Assembly (NCBI GenBank): GCA_015680685.1
Contig: MNCI01006660.1
Location: 427,867 to 488,350 of the forward strand
Length of the DNA: 60,484 bases
Direction: 5' to 3'
DNA from: Gnetum montanum
Taxonomy: Eukaryota; Streptophyta; Gnetopsida; Gnetales; Gnetaceae
The notes beneath the pieces were generated by a model, which made no database searches, had not been told where the DNA came from, and was given only the letters and a program-made list of their open reading frames with translations. Below, piece after piece: positions 44,850 through 55,960 of the stretch (within the stretch, counting starts at the first letter, position 1; each line of letters starts with the position of its first letter). Position numbers and translations under genes: made by a program.

Positions 44850-47673
44850 AAAAATTACAAAATTACAAGATTTATTAGCACTCATGTGGTTTTTGGTGTC
44901 GGTGGTTCCTCCATGGGTCCCTTCCCCTTGTCTTATGCTCCAGGTTTTGGAATTTAAAGGCTCTGAAGGAGTACCTGAAGGTTTTTCTCTTTGGTTCAGG
45001 GATCCTATGCTATCCATGCTAATGCTCCAATGTTTGATGGAGTTGGCACTTCCCATGGACATGGCAGTTGTAGGAACATATGGTTGGCCTTGACATACCA
45101 AGCCATAAACAACCATCGTTCCTCTTCATAGGCTTTGGCTTTGTCCTTGTATTCTTGATAATTTGTGAGCCATCAAGCCAGGTTTTCCATAACATCCTTT
45201 TGTCCCTAGTAGCTAGCCTTGACCACCTCTAACTCAAAATTTTCCACTTCTAGTTTCTATAGCATCTTCTTGTGCTCAGCAAATTCTATTTCATACTTCA
45301 CGTAGGTGATTGCTACTTTCTTCTCTAGCTCTATTCTCAAGCATCCTACTATTAACATGGCCAAGTTGGCATACCATAGGTTTGCCAACTCCATGTACTC
45401 TATAAGATCTTGTATTTGTAGGTCCAAGCTTTTGGAGTTCTGCTTAGTGGATGAATGCATAGGTATCCAATATGGCCCGCAAATCAGTGTTTTGAGCACT
45501 AAGGGTGTTGATGTGGACTTTGGCCATATGGATTTCCTTTTCAATTACTTGCTTGTACATCCCCACCTAGTCCCTGAAGTGTTCCTTTAGCTTTCATGTT
45601 GTTTGGCCTCATTTTTCCATGTGCTTATTTCAATTGCTATCTTTTGACAGATTGTGTGCACCTCCTGCATTGAAAGGGTTCAATTTTCTCTGGTCAAGCG
45701 ATTCATGTCTTGGTTGAACTTGATTAATTATTCTTGTAACTATTCTTTTATGACTTCAAGAATATTCTTTTATTTTTTCATGGTGGTCAACTAGAGATTG
45801 TCTATGGCAAGCTATTTATTCTCCTCTTGCAAGGCCTTGAGAGCTTTGGCATCTGCATATGTCTAAGCTTATGCCTTGGAAGCATCCTAATTAGCCTTCT
45901 TTTTTTCCTCCACTACTCTTTTATTTTCTACCAATAATTTATTAAGTTGCTTTATCTTGAAGGATTCTAGTTGGTCTATGAGGATAAATTGAGATGGGTC
46001 CCGTTGTACAGCTTGCAGGGTGACGAGCTTTTCTTGGAATCTTTCCAACTCCACCTCTACATGCTCGACCCTGATCTATGCCATGACTAGCTTCCCTTTG
46101 GTGGAGATGAGGTTTGATTGAGTTGCTGTGACATCCTGAGGGATGTCAAATAGGGACATCATCACTTTCCTATCTGTAGCAACCAATCAAGAACATTCTC
46201 ATGCTCTAGAGGAGTCATCAAGGGATCAGCCAAATTTTGAGCATCACATGCTCTCATAAGGTCTATCGGTGACACAATAGGGATATTGAATGATTCTTTC
46301 ATGTGGTTTGTGACCACTTCTATAGATCTCACTACATCTTAGTGCTACATGACCACTACTATGGCTCCTTCACCAGTTTCTAATTACACCAGAAAAGATG
46401 CAACATTCCCTAAGATCTATTGTGACCAATGTGATTTCCCTCCTTCTATTTGGATTGAAACCTCAACCCATGCACAATTGATGGAGACTATGGATCATAC
46501 GACATCATCTATGACCCTAAAGAGATTGGTCTCATCACAACTTCCCTAGATTACCATCTTAGTGATGGCCCTGAGATGGCTTATCGATGGTCGATAATCC
46601 TACGATGGTGGTGGTGGTTGGTCTTGTTGCCATATGCTGGGCCCTGCTTCTTGTTGTTGATTGGGCCTTGTGCTTGGGAGTTGGCTAGGCCCTACAGTTT
46701 GAGTTGTACTGGGCCCCACCATCTATTCTTATTTAGGCTTCAGTTTCTTACCAACACTTTTCCTTAGGGCTAGTGGCTTCAACAATTTAGCAAATGAAGC
46801 ATTTTGGGCCTTTCTAGGGACATCATTGGTGTACCCTAGAATTCTAGCACATCGGTACTTCTTCTTGATAAGACAGGGGAAGGGCAATGCAAACTTCCCT
46901 ATCTTGCATTCTTCAAAACACCTCAAAATCTCTATAAGATATAGATGGGGTACATTGGCATTACCCTTGTCCATTAATATAGCACTTCTTCTGGCCGCAT
47001 ACGTGGAGATTCTATTCAATCCTTTTGTGAGGAAGATGTGATATGTGTTGATCTTAAAATAGATTCTCTCTTCCAGTGTTAGCTCTTCGTACATTTTTTC
47101 CTCCTTGTAATATTCCCTTTTCAACTAGATCTTTCACGCATTAGCATTGGAACGAGTGTGCATGTGAGCAACTTTTGGCCCTGTATTTGGAAGATTCAAC
47201 ACTTTTGAAATGGATTTGGTAGAAAAATCTATAGAAGCACCACCAATATCAACTGTGGTATCTTCTTCTTTATTATGCCAAAATTGGTACATTTCTCCTA
47301 GGTACCAGGCACCACTTTCAGAGAGGATAGGCCATAATGGGAACCCTTTGAGTTGGTCCTTGACTACCTTAGGAGCGAACTTAGTGAAAGGTCCAAAATT
47401 GAGTTCCACTATCACAACTATTGATGTGGACCTTTCATGAATTACCTAAACACACCTCGGGGATAATGTGAGGTGTTGTCCCAATTCATATGTTTCACCA
47501 GATCCTCCTTCAGCATGTCCCAATTGTACAATGATAGGAGGCTCTTGATGGATGCTAAATGATTATGCCTCTTTTTTTGCACATTCTTCAAGAGATGCCT
47601 AGCCTCTGCCTCTCCTTGGTTGTTTAGATGCACCTTGAGAGGGTCCCCCTTGCTATCCTCTTTTAGGGGCCAT
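44850..47673 (-). pseudogene. Second gene of the pol-less element: ~940-codon protein, N-terminal domain of unknown type plus long coiled coil
   Basis: The minus-strand ATG at 47673 opens MAPKRG and coding-like sequence continues to about 44850. An N-terminal block (47640-46740) reads NHLASIKSLLSLYNWDMLK, then SGAWYLGEMYQFWH, then LTLEERIYFKINTYHIF and ILRCFEECKIGKFALPFP. Its general character recalls plant mobile-domain or 'putative plant transposon protein' regions, but I cannot assign it. A Gln/Pro-rich linker with GPS repeats follows (46740-46560), then a Glu/Lys/Gln-rich coiled coil (about 46080-45080), and a Pro-rich end (KGKGPMEEPPTPKTT near 44880). No intron borders are evident. Stops are mostly TAG/TAA where CAG/CAA would fit, plus a few frameshifts. 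Confidence 0.6.
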
Positions 47674-48177
47674 CTGCAATCACATAGGACTAACTATTAG
47701 TGAGGTTATTTACGAAGTTTAACTTATACCCTTACTTATTGTCTTTAATGAATTCATTTCATGTTTCGTGTGATCTAGAGTTAGGAAATTTTATGAAAAT
47801 TTTTCCTACAAGTTTTAATAGTGGGCCCAATTTGATTAGTTGTCTCCATAAATTAATTCTTATGGTATGAGTGAAGAGATGAAATTGATTTGGAAACATG
47901 TTTAACAGTTTTTATGGTCATTTATCCGTTATGATATCCTTCGGGCAATGATAAATTTTGGAAAAATTATGCACAACTTGGAGCATACCCTTCCCCCATG
48001 ACTAAGCTAAACACTCCAGGTTTAGATAGGTTCAATCAAAATGGGAATCGAAGTGTTAATGAGCAAGTTATGAATGTTTGAATGATAGGTGCACAAGAGA
48101 GAAAATTCGTGGAAGAAAATTTGAACAACTCCCCTCACATGAATAGTGCAAAATGATGTTGACATGTATGGGAATCC

Positions 48178-48275
48178 ATATATATAATTTTTATGGATGC
48201 GATATCACGTACCCAATAGTGTGGACCTGATATTGCGTCGGACCCGATATCAGGTACCTGATATCGTGGCCTATT
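48178..48275 (-). promoter_or_regulatory. Internal LTR-like palindrome array with TATA word, upstream of the second gene
   Basis: Four GATATC-type palindromes in 80 bp (48197-48275), including a perfect 22-bp palindrome at 48245-48266 centred on GGTACC with GATATC arms. A TATATATAA word at 48178-48188 lies on the side facing the second gene. In the LTRs the GATATC array stands in the same relation to the TATA box. A promoter for the gene starting at 47673 is therefore plausible (inference), with a ~500-nt leader. Confidence 0.5.
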
Positions 48276-48561
48276 GAAAATAGGGTACTTGGTAAAATTG
48301 ATGAATGTTTAAAATTCCAAGGCCAAAAATGAAGGATTTGAGATTAATGTGAAAGGTCTAGGGTAATACTGAACAGACTAAAAGGCACCAAAAGTATACT
48401 GGAGTAGAATCAATGTAATTCATGAATAGGATGAGGAAAGAGGACATGTTTGGGTGCATAGGAATGTTTGAATTTGAAAGATGATAAAGGAAAGAATAAT
48501 GTTGGCAATGGAGTACTTGGAGGATATAAAATGATGTGATATTGATGTGCAAGGAGTGTAA

Positions 48562-48800
48562 ATTACAAAGGTTATGCAAGTGGGTCCTCCCCAAAGCAGG
48601 TTCCTACCTATGATGCCCTTACATAACCATGACTGAAAATGTCCAGAGGCACTAAAAGGGTTAAATGTAATCCCCACTAGTTGCGCAAAACACACACATG
48701 TAGATACCACCATGATGAGATATGAATTCAATGATACACAAGACACAAATCACAAATACATGAATAGCGAGATGAGATGAATTGTAGAAGGGATCGAAGA
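48562..48800. repeat. Family B fragment inside the pol-less element
   Basis: 'ggttatgcaagtgggtcctccc', 'cctacctatgatgcccttacataacca' and following words match 26498-26730 in the same orientation with moderate divergence. It lies between gag and the palindrome array. Confidence 0.65.
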
Positions 48801-48859
48801 GATTGGGACATGAGGTAACTAACCCAGGGCATAATGAATCTTGAGTGTAGGGCATGATT

Positions 48860-49713
48860 AATGTGTCATTAACCCATCACTCCAAAATCAAGACCAAGTT
48901 CATTCCTCTGATTAGTGACATTGCATTGTTTTATCCCATGATGGACATTCATAAGAGAATCATGATAGCAAGGCGTATGATCACTTGGCATTTTGTTCAA
49001 GGGAGAAGTGATTTGGAATTTCTTTCTGGCACTTTTGTCTCGATCTTTTCTTTTTCTTTTTTTTGGCCACTTTGGCACACCATTCTTTCCTTTTTATTTT
49101 CTTTTTCTCTTCTTTTTTTAAATGCTTAATCCAGAGAAGCCACCTACCTTCAGGCATGGGTGCATGTCTGTCTAGTGATAGTATTGGGTTTCTTTATTGA
49201 GTGACTTTTATTACTCTTACTTCCATTTTTTGTTAGATCTACAAGGATCTTAGTACAACCAAGCTGCATGATAACTCCTATAGATGTCACCAAAGAGAAT
49301 CCACAAGTTCCCTTGATGTCACAACCCAACCATTCCCCCTTGGTCCATCATTTTTTGCTCTAGGCATAATGAGCACAACATTACTTTTAAGTCTTCATGA
49401 TAAAAAGAATATTATTATACCTAGAGTAGGACCTCTTATTAATAGAATAGGTGGGTGGATGTTGTGGACTTGCTGTCCAAATAATTAATCACCTAAGACA
49501 TGATAGCAGAGAACAACACCTCAACCAACGAGTCACATGAGTGCTTTATTCATAGATGAGATTACTCATAAAAAGATAAAAGATAAAAAAATAAATAAAT
49601 AAAAATATGGAACAAAAAAATAAAAAGATAAAACAACAAAGTGAAAGATTAAAAACTGGAAAATAAAAAATTGTAAAACTGAAGAAAAGGAAAATATTTA
49701 TTAATTATACTTG
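48860..49713. other. Noncoding region of the pol-less element
   Basis: Contains a pyrimidine-rich run (about 49040-49120) and an A-rich stretch of aaaataaaagata type (49558-49690). No coding motif seen. Confidence 0.5.
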
Positions 49714-51755
49714 TTAGAATGGAGGATACCCCCCATAATTAAATAGTTGAGCATGGCTAGAATTAATAAATGAAAGGTTGGGATCCATGCATGTTGTAAA
49801 TATTAGGACCTGGTCATATCCAAACCATTGGGTATCTTTTAATGTGGTGGTTGGAATGTACCCAAATTGGGGTTTACACACTTGATTAAAGTTGGCATAG
49901 TTGGGCAAGTTATAAGTTGTGGTTAAGTGATAAGGAGTTGATCCACTATGGCACTCATGACCGTAAGATGGTATGCAAGGATTGACATGTCTCCCTATAT
50001 GGCTATAGTTATTGGGCTGCATGGTTGTTGGAGTTTTGATTGGTGGCCTGGATAAGGTAACACAAGGCGTTGGGTTTAAGGAGAAAGATGCACCATCGTG
50101 TTGAACCTGTGCTAAGTTGGAGGATGCAGTGGTCTCAGAACTATGTTGTCCCTTTCTACATTCATGTCTAAAGAAGGGATGCCTTTGATGTTGGGGAGGG
50201 TTCCCACTGCTATTGATAGTAGTAGTACAAGTAACATTCGTGGGTCGATGCTATGGTGCAAACCCTTTAGGTACAATTGGTGGGGATGTAGAAGGAGATG
50301 AAAAATGAGAATATTGAAGTTGAGGAGAAGCATAAGGTACATAAGGTGGTGGTCCTATTGGAGAGGATATGGGTTGATAGTATTTAGGAGAATGATAACA
50401 ATGTGGTGAGAGAGGGGATGTTGACCTAGTTGGGAAAACAGGATGTTGAACCTGATAGGTGCTTGGATTCAGGTGGTATGAAGGGTGTGACCAATTTGGG
50501 GATGACCTCCCCCATGACTGGGATTATTGCCACTATGATTGGACATGGTATTTTTGTACAAACTCTAGATGTAACATTCCTTCCCAATGCTCATGTAAAT
50601 GTGATAGAATTGGGATTGGCCTTTGGGGTGATCGTACAAGAAAATGTCACATTGATACATATGATTAGCAGTTGAGTTCTTATCCTTATTCTCTTCAACC
50701 CTTATTTCTTATTATCTAGTGGTGTTCCATCTTGTTTCTTGGTTCATCATGATCCTACCTTTAATAGTGTTGGCATATTCTCCAAATTTTTCATGTATCC
50801 ATTCCATCATCTTATTGATCTTTGCCTCAATTTCATCTAGTGATTGTAGTACTAGAAAAGATGGTTCTACCTCATTAAGATGAGTTGATTTTTCCTCCTC
50901 CTAGTTATGGACCTTTGTTAAATTGAGATTTTGGTCCTGTTGAGATTTTTCAACATTCTCCCATTTAGCCATTTCTCCTTCATCTTTTGCTACCTCCTTA
51001 ATAAGCTCTTGGAATTGGTGGGTTCATAGTTCATATAGTTGACCTAAGGCATACATCCCTAGGGTTTCCCTTGTTTCATTATAGAGCCCATCCATAATGT
51101 GGTACATTAGCCTTTCCTCAGAGAACCCATGGCCTGGGCAGTTGTTTAACAATGCATAATATCTTTCTAAGGCCATGTCCAAGGCTTCATGTTGTGCTTG
51201 TTTCCACTCTTGGATTTTTTTCTTGAAGCCTAACACTCTTGCGAAGATTTGATATCTTTCATTGAAGAGTTCTATCATTTTCAGCCAACATTGAATTGAT
51301 CTTGGTTTTAAAGACCTATACCATACTTTTTCTTGGCCAACGAGTGTTGTAGGAAAGAGCTTAAGTTTTTTCCATCCATTATCAATATTGTTCCATACAC
51401 AAGCATCATGGAAGGCTTGTAGATGATGTTGTGGATCTAAATCATAGCCTCCTAAAAACTTGGAAAAGTTGTTTAAATCAAGCCTAGGTAGATGGATTTC
51501 TTTGCAATTCCTGCAGGATATTCAAATAGCCTCTTGTATATGCATTAGGCTCTTAGTGGCTAGTAGGGGTTCATCATCACTAGGTAGGTTATGAATTTGT
51601 GAGTTGGGACAATGTTGTCTTCATTTATGTACATGGGGAACTCCTACATTAGATTGAGTACTCTAAACTTTGTCTTCATCATCATATAATTCATTGGTTC
51701 TCCAATGAATTGCCTTACTGGTTGTTGCATTATCATAGTCTTGTAAGAGAGACAT
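49714..51755 (-). pseudogene. Gag polyprotein of the pol-less element
   Basis: The minus-strand ATG at 51755 opens MSLLQDYDNATT, 114 bases after the primer site. The retrotransposon Gag domain is clear at about 51480-51020: GGYDLDPQHHLQAFHDACVW, NGWKKLKLFPTTL, VWYRSL, MIELFNERYQIF and HEALDMALERYYALL, then HGFSEERLMYHIMDGL. It aligns motif by motif with the Gag at 54400-54830 of the neighbouring Athila-like element. The C-terminal third is rich in His, Pro, Asn and Tyr, with no CCHC knuckle that I can find. Gag forms the particle that packages element RNA. A few stops and frame changes; about 680 codons if read through. Confidence 0.78.
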
Positions 51756-51868
51756 TGTGGTGAACTTGTGTGTGACTTGTTTGCAATTACTTCTTTCGAG
51801 AAGATGTATTGTTAATACTTTGTTACAGTGATCTTGTATGATGTAACTAATCTAAATAACTAATATTG

Positions 51869-51887
51869 TCCCCGAAAATGATGCCAA
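51869..51887 (-). promoter_or_regulatory. Primer-binding site, decayed tRNA-Asp type
   Basis: Minus strand immediately after the LTR reads TTGGCATCATTTTCGGGGA. It differs from the plant tRNA-Asp complement TGGCGCCGTTGCCGGGGA at several positions, mostly transitions, and from the better-preserved site at 53253-53270 at similar positions. Confidence 0.6.
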
Positions 51888-52762
51888 TGATAAATGGCGA
51901 GGTACCCCTACACTCAACCATACAAATACGAGTGTTCACACACAATTTGGTTGAATTCTGCAGAAGAACTAGTCGTGGTATCTAGATAGTTACATGTTGA
52001 TCGTAGTTCGCTGTCTTCCGACCTAGACTAGTATTTGCTTTGTCACGTATGGTTTAGTCCAAAGTGAGGTGTATGATGTGGTTCTAAAGTAGTGCTACTC
52101 CTAGAAGCAATGGAAAATAAATGTGTTTAAGTTAATGGGGAATGGGAAAAGAGAATCTAAGCTAGCCTAAGTATGATGAGCATCCATCCTTAATCATCCA
52201 TACATATTTTAGACCTTGTGTACTACTACTAGGATTACCAAGTACATATTACTTAGGCACTCCTAGATACACTACTGGGATACCAAGTAGTCACACTTAA
52301 ATGCTCGTGATTAAGTCGTACTCATTCTGCATTAATAGCATGAAATGTAAACAACAAGAAAGTAAATATCAACTAAAGAAAATAGTAAATAAAAATTAAT
52401 AATTAAAGTAATTAAGAGCTAATCGGATGCTGCAATGAGGAAGTAATATCAATCTTTATTGTCGGTCATGTGCATGTCCAAGTACGTCACACTTGAATAA
52501 AGGTTTCATACAATTACAATCATCACACTATGGGCATGCACTGGGGGAAAGAATGGAATTGAACTAGAAATGAACAAAAAAGACTTTATCCTTACACTTA
52601 CTTCCTTTTTCCTGTGCACCTAAATGTGTATTTATAGGCTCACACAGAAATCACGATATCATGTATTCGATATCATTATTCAGGTCATGATATCGCATAC
52701 TCGATATCATGAATCTGATATTGTGGGTCTAATATTAAAGCCTGACAAATCATGGTTCATTA
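51888..52762 (-). repeat. 5' LTR of the pol-less element, 875 bp
   Basis: Plus-strand reading TGATAAATGGCGAGG ... CATGGTTCATTA; both ends carry single changes from TGATGAG and CATCA. Minus-strand TATA word (cctataaatacac) near 52629-52638, and decayed GATATC palindromes at 52660-52740. Confidence 0.9.
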
Positions 52763-52912
52763 GAGCACAATCTAGATACACTTTTCCATATTAATAAAGC
52801 ATTCTTTTCTATCTTTTTCTACATTTTCCTATTATTTTCTTTATACATAATGTTGAATATCACTTATATTTCACATTGGTATATTTTCTTTGTATGCATA
52901 ATGTCTAATATA
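52763..52912. repeat. Family B right copy, part 2, with GAGCA duplication at its start
   Basis: GAGCA at 52763-52767 is the second target duplication. The next ~30 bp continue the family-B copy broken at 43815. Similarity fades after about 52800, and a truncated LTR of the next element begins at 52913, so a rearrangement or deletion joint lies here. Confidence 0.5.
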
Positions 52913-53251
52913 TTGTAGCATTGCACTAGTTTAGGCTATGTACAGAAAGTGGGGATGGATACTGATGCTAGGACAATTAGAACTTAGTTAATTAAAGTTA
53001 GTCATTTAGCCTCTTCACCCATCACCTCTTAGCATAGGCGTTAAAAAGATAAAAGACATAAAAATCATATACCTCAGACTTACTTAACCATACAACTATG
53101 ACAATACAAGGAAGTCTGGGAAGACAACGATTGATTAACTGTAAGTGTTCCATTAGGGCGCGTAAGCACTTAGTCTTTGGAGTTCGACCAGATAGTGCAT
53201 GAGATGCTCGTATTCGTATGGTTGAGTGTAGGGGTACCTTGCCACTCATCA
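52913..53251 (+). repeat. Truncated 5' LTR (last 339 bp)
   Basis: Matches 59207-59545 of the 3' LTR, starting 'tgtagcattgcacta' and ending CACTCATCA. U3 and TATA are missing, so this copy has no 5' promoter of its own. Confidence 0.88.
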
Positions 53252-53252
53252 T

Positions 53253-53270
53253 TGGCGCCTTTGCTGGGGA
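53253..53270 (+). promoter_or_regulatory. Primer-binding site for tRNA-Asp
   Basis: TGGCGCCTTTGCTGGGGA matches the complement of the plant tRNA-Asp 3' end (TGGCGCCGTTGCCGGGGA) at 16 of 18 positions, one base after the LTR. Confidence 0.85.
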
Positions 53271-53396
53271 CTTAGTTGTTTGTGTGCTATGTAGAACATA
53301 GGAAATCATCCACATCATTGGAAGCTAAAATGAACCCTTAGGGTTAATCAAGAGAAAAATAACATAATGAGAAACAACACACTGAACAAGACTAAA

Positions 53397-55330
53397 ATGT
53401 CTTCTTCTCCACACAAAAGCACTTCACTGCCTAGGACCAACACTAGAGACAGTCGGCGGCACAACACACATAACCAAAATATGCTAGTTCCTCAAAAATT
53501 TAGTGTGGTATATATTCATCACGATGAATATATACCCCACTTTACCTTTATCTTCCATCAAGAAGAACAACTGCATTGAAGAGACTCTGAGGGTAACATA
53601 GTGTTACCCCCAAATAGAGTAGCCCCCAACATGCTCCTTCGTGCCCTTGCATGAATCAGCATGTCACAATTATATGTTGAGTTTGTTGCATGCAATTACA
53701 ATGTAAGGGACTACCATCCCACAGAAGCACAATGTCAACAAGACTTGCAGCAGGAGAGTTACCACACATAGTTGAAGGGAAAAAGACCCCATAATGCTTT
53801 GCCCCTCATAAGCGAAACTAAGGGTGGTGAACCTATTTCAATAGGTTCTCCAAAAAATGATGTTCCCCCTCCTAACAATAGTGAGGAGGTGGTGTATCAG
53901 AACCTTCCCTCCATGATTCATAACCCTGGTTTTAATCCCCACGAACACCAAGTGTTCAACGACAAAATACAAATAGAAGATAAGGGCCAACATTCTAATC
54001 GTCATCACGATCGAGGTCAAGATCACTAAAGGGAAGGTAGGAAACATCGTCATGGCGATGGTTCTCCTTCCTCTTCCCCTTCATCATCACATTCACCCTC
54101 TCCTTCAACATCAGGACACAGTCATAAGAAACCTCACCATGAGGATAAGGGTAAGCAAAATGAGAAACCTTGATGAGAGAGTCAAGAGCGAGGATAAGGG
54201 CATTCTAGGGAACCACAACATGGAAGAAGGGAAAGTAGGGAACTACATAGAAATCATAGATGCCATGAAATAAATGACCATGATGAACCCCTACTTGCAA
54301 CCTGAAACATGTTAGACATCATGGAGGTCGTTAGAATACCTACAAGGCACCAAAAAGATAGCCGGATCAAGAGACTAGACATGAATAATATCCCACAATT
54401 TGAGGGGGGATACAACACTAATCCGCAGAACCACTTACAGGAATTTCATGATGCCTATGCCTTGCAAAACATTCAGAATGAGTGGCAAAAGTTAAAGTTA
54501 TTTCCAAGGATACTCATAAAAGAAGCGGAAACTTGGTACTAGTCCTTAGAGTAGAAATCCATTCGAAGGTGGAGTACGATGCTAGAACTGTTTAACAATA
54601 AATATCATATGTACTCCCAAGTGTCCAACTTGTGAAAGTAGATCCAAGGATGGAAGCAGGGTAATCATGAACCCTTGGATGCTGCCATGGGTCAATATTA
54701 TGCACTATTACATCGTTGCCTGAGCCATGGTTACGCACAACGAGATCAACTATGCCACCTTGTAGATGGGCTAAGACATGAAATCATAGAACCCTTGGAA
54801 CATATTTCCAAGGGAGATTATCAGAACTTAGGTCCCATGAGGTTCATAGATTGTTGGAGCAAGTAGCTAAGGAAGAAGGAGAGCTACGTAAGAGAGAAAG
54901 CGTAGAAGAGTATAACCATGATCCTTCCCTCCGAAAGAGGGGAGTGAGATTTTGTGAGGAGGAGGATGAGTCACCACTCGAAGAGTTGGTGAGTAGGAAA
55001 ACCTTGTTGCTTTAGAAACTAACAATAAAAGTGTTAGCTAAGGTAGATTATATGTGGGACTCCTTAGATAGTAGATTTAGAACCATTTTAAAAATCGTAG
55101 GGGAGTCTAAGGAGTGAAGTAGTGAATATGATAAGAAAAAGAAGAGGGATTTGGACCATGCATGTAACAAAGGTAAGGGTAAAATGACTATCATAGAAGA
55201 GGTTGTGGATTCCAATACAGATGATGACGGTGGATGTGAGATATGTCAGTATGACCATCGTAAGGGGTGTTGCCCAATAATCTCACATCTGCAAGAGTCT
55301 GGGGTCTATGAACTTAACCCATGACTTAAC
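53397..55330 (+). pseudogene. Athila-like Gag
   Basis: The ATG at 53397 opens MSSSPHKSTSLPRTNTRDSR; an alternative in-frame ATG at 53367 is possible. A basic, Ser/His-rich segment (54030-54130) precedes the Gag domain at about 54380-54850: IPQFEGGYNTNPQNHLQEF, WQKLKLFPRIL, AETWY, then LDAAMGQYYALLHRCLSHGY and LCHLVDGLRHEI. A CX2CX3HX3C motif (CEICQYDHRKGC) near 55240 is a zinc-knuckle-like nucleic-acid-binding site. The same frame is kept from 53397 through 54866 despite internal stops. Confidence 0.8.
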
Positions 55331-55960
55331 AAATGGCAAGCCCCCCGTCGGTTACCTTATCCCCAAGGTAACCCAAGGCAGTTCCATCAACCATTAACAT
55401 ATTATCCAAGTGGGACTCTGCCATAGCCTATGAAGCAACAATAGCAATGGCAATACCCATAGTCATGGGGGATGCCACCGCCAAGGCAACAATACCCTTA
55501 CTGGCAACCAGATCCATATGGCTACTACGTGTAGTAGCCAATCTCTCCAAGTGACTCTGTTGGTTACACAACCCCACAACCTCACTACCAAGCTCAGGAG
55601 TATTATAGGACTCTTTCTCTTGGGAGAGACACACCACATCCATACCATCCTCCGAACCCATCCACAACTCTTACACCAATAGCTCCACTACCGTCCACTC
55701 CAGCAATGTAAGGGGAACTCCCCACTCAACCTCAGGAATGCAACGCTATGAGAGCAGTAAACCTTCAACTTGTTGCTGGTTCTGACAACTATACAAGGAG
55801 AAGACCCTTCTTCAGAAGCAATAGTCCAAACAAGCTCTCACAACCACAAGAAGTTGAGCCTCCGAACATTCCTCCATCAAATAAGGCTTTAGAGCTTCCT
55901 TCAAACCAACAACAGAGTTCAATGCATATGATTATGTTAACACATACCGTTACCGACTAG
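55331..55960 (+). other. Gag C-terminus / linker region
   Basis: Gln/Pro-rich coding-like sequence (for example HNPTTSLPSSGVL- and QQQSSMHMI-type stretches) with stops. The minus-strand open frames at 55428-55667 are shadows of it. No domain recognised. Confidence 0.5.

Larger units (their letters stand above)
43816..52762 (-). mobile_element. Complete non-autonomous LTR retrotransposon: Gag plus second gene, no pol (8947 bp)
   Basis: Minus-strand element. In its own direction: 5' LTR 52762-51888, primer site 51887-51869, gag 51755-49714, noncoding region with an internal LTR-like palindrome array, a second long gene 47673-44850, purine tract 44703-44694, 3' LTR 44693-43816. A perfect GAGCA duplication flanks it. 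I looked for protease, RT, RNase H and integrase motifs in the internal 7.2 kb on both strands and found none, so it must have been mobilised in trans. Gag plus LTRs without pol is the architecture named TR-GAG in plants; the second gene is extra. LTRs differ at roughly one base in ten by eye, so it is old. Confidence 0.85.

Noticed and set aside
47134-47415. Second gene of the pol-less element as a Gag or integrase
   Set aside because: No Gag-domain, zinc-knuckle or DDE motifs; the real Gag lies at 49714-51755.
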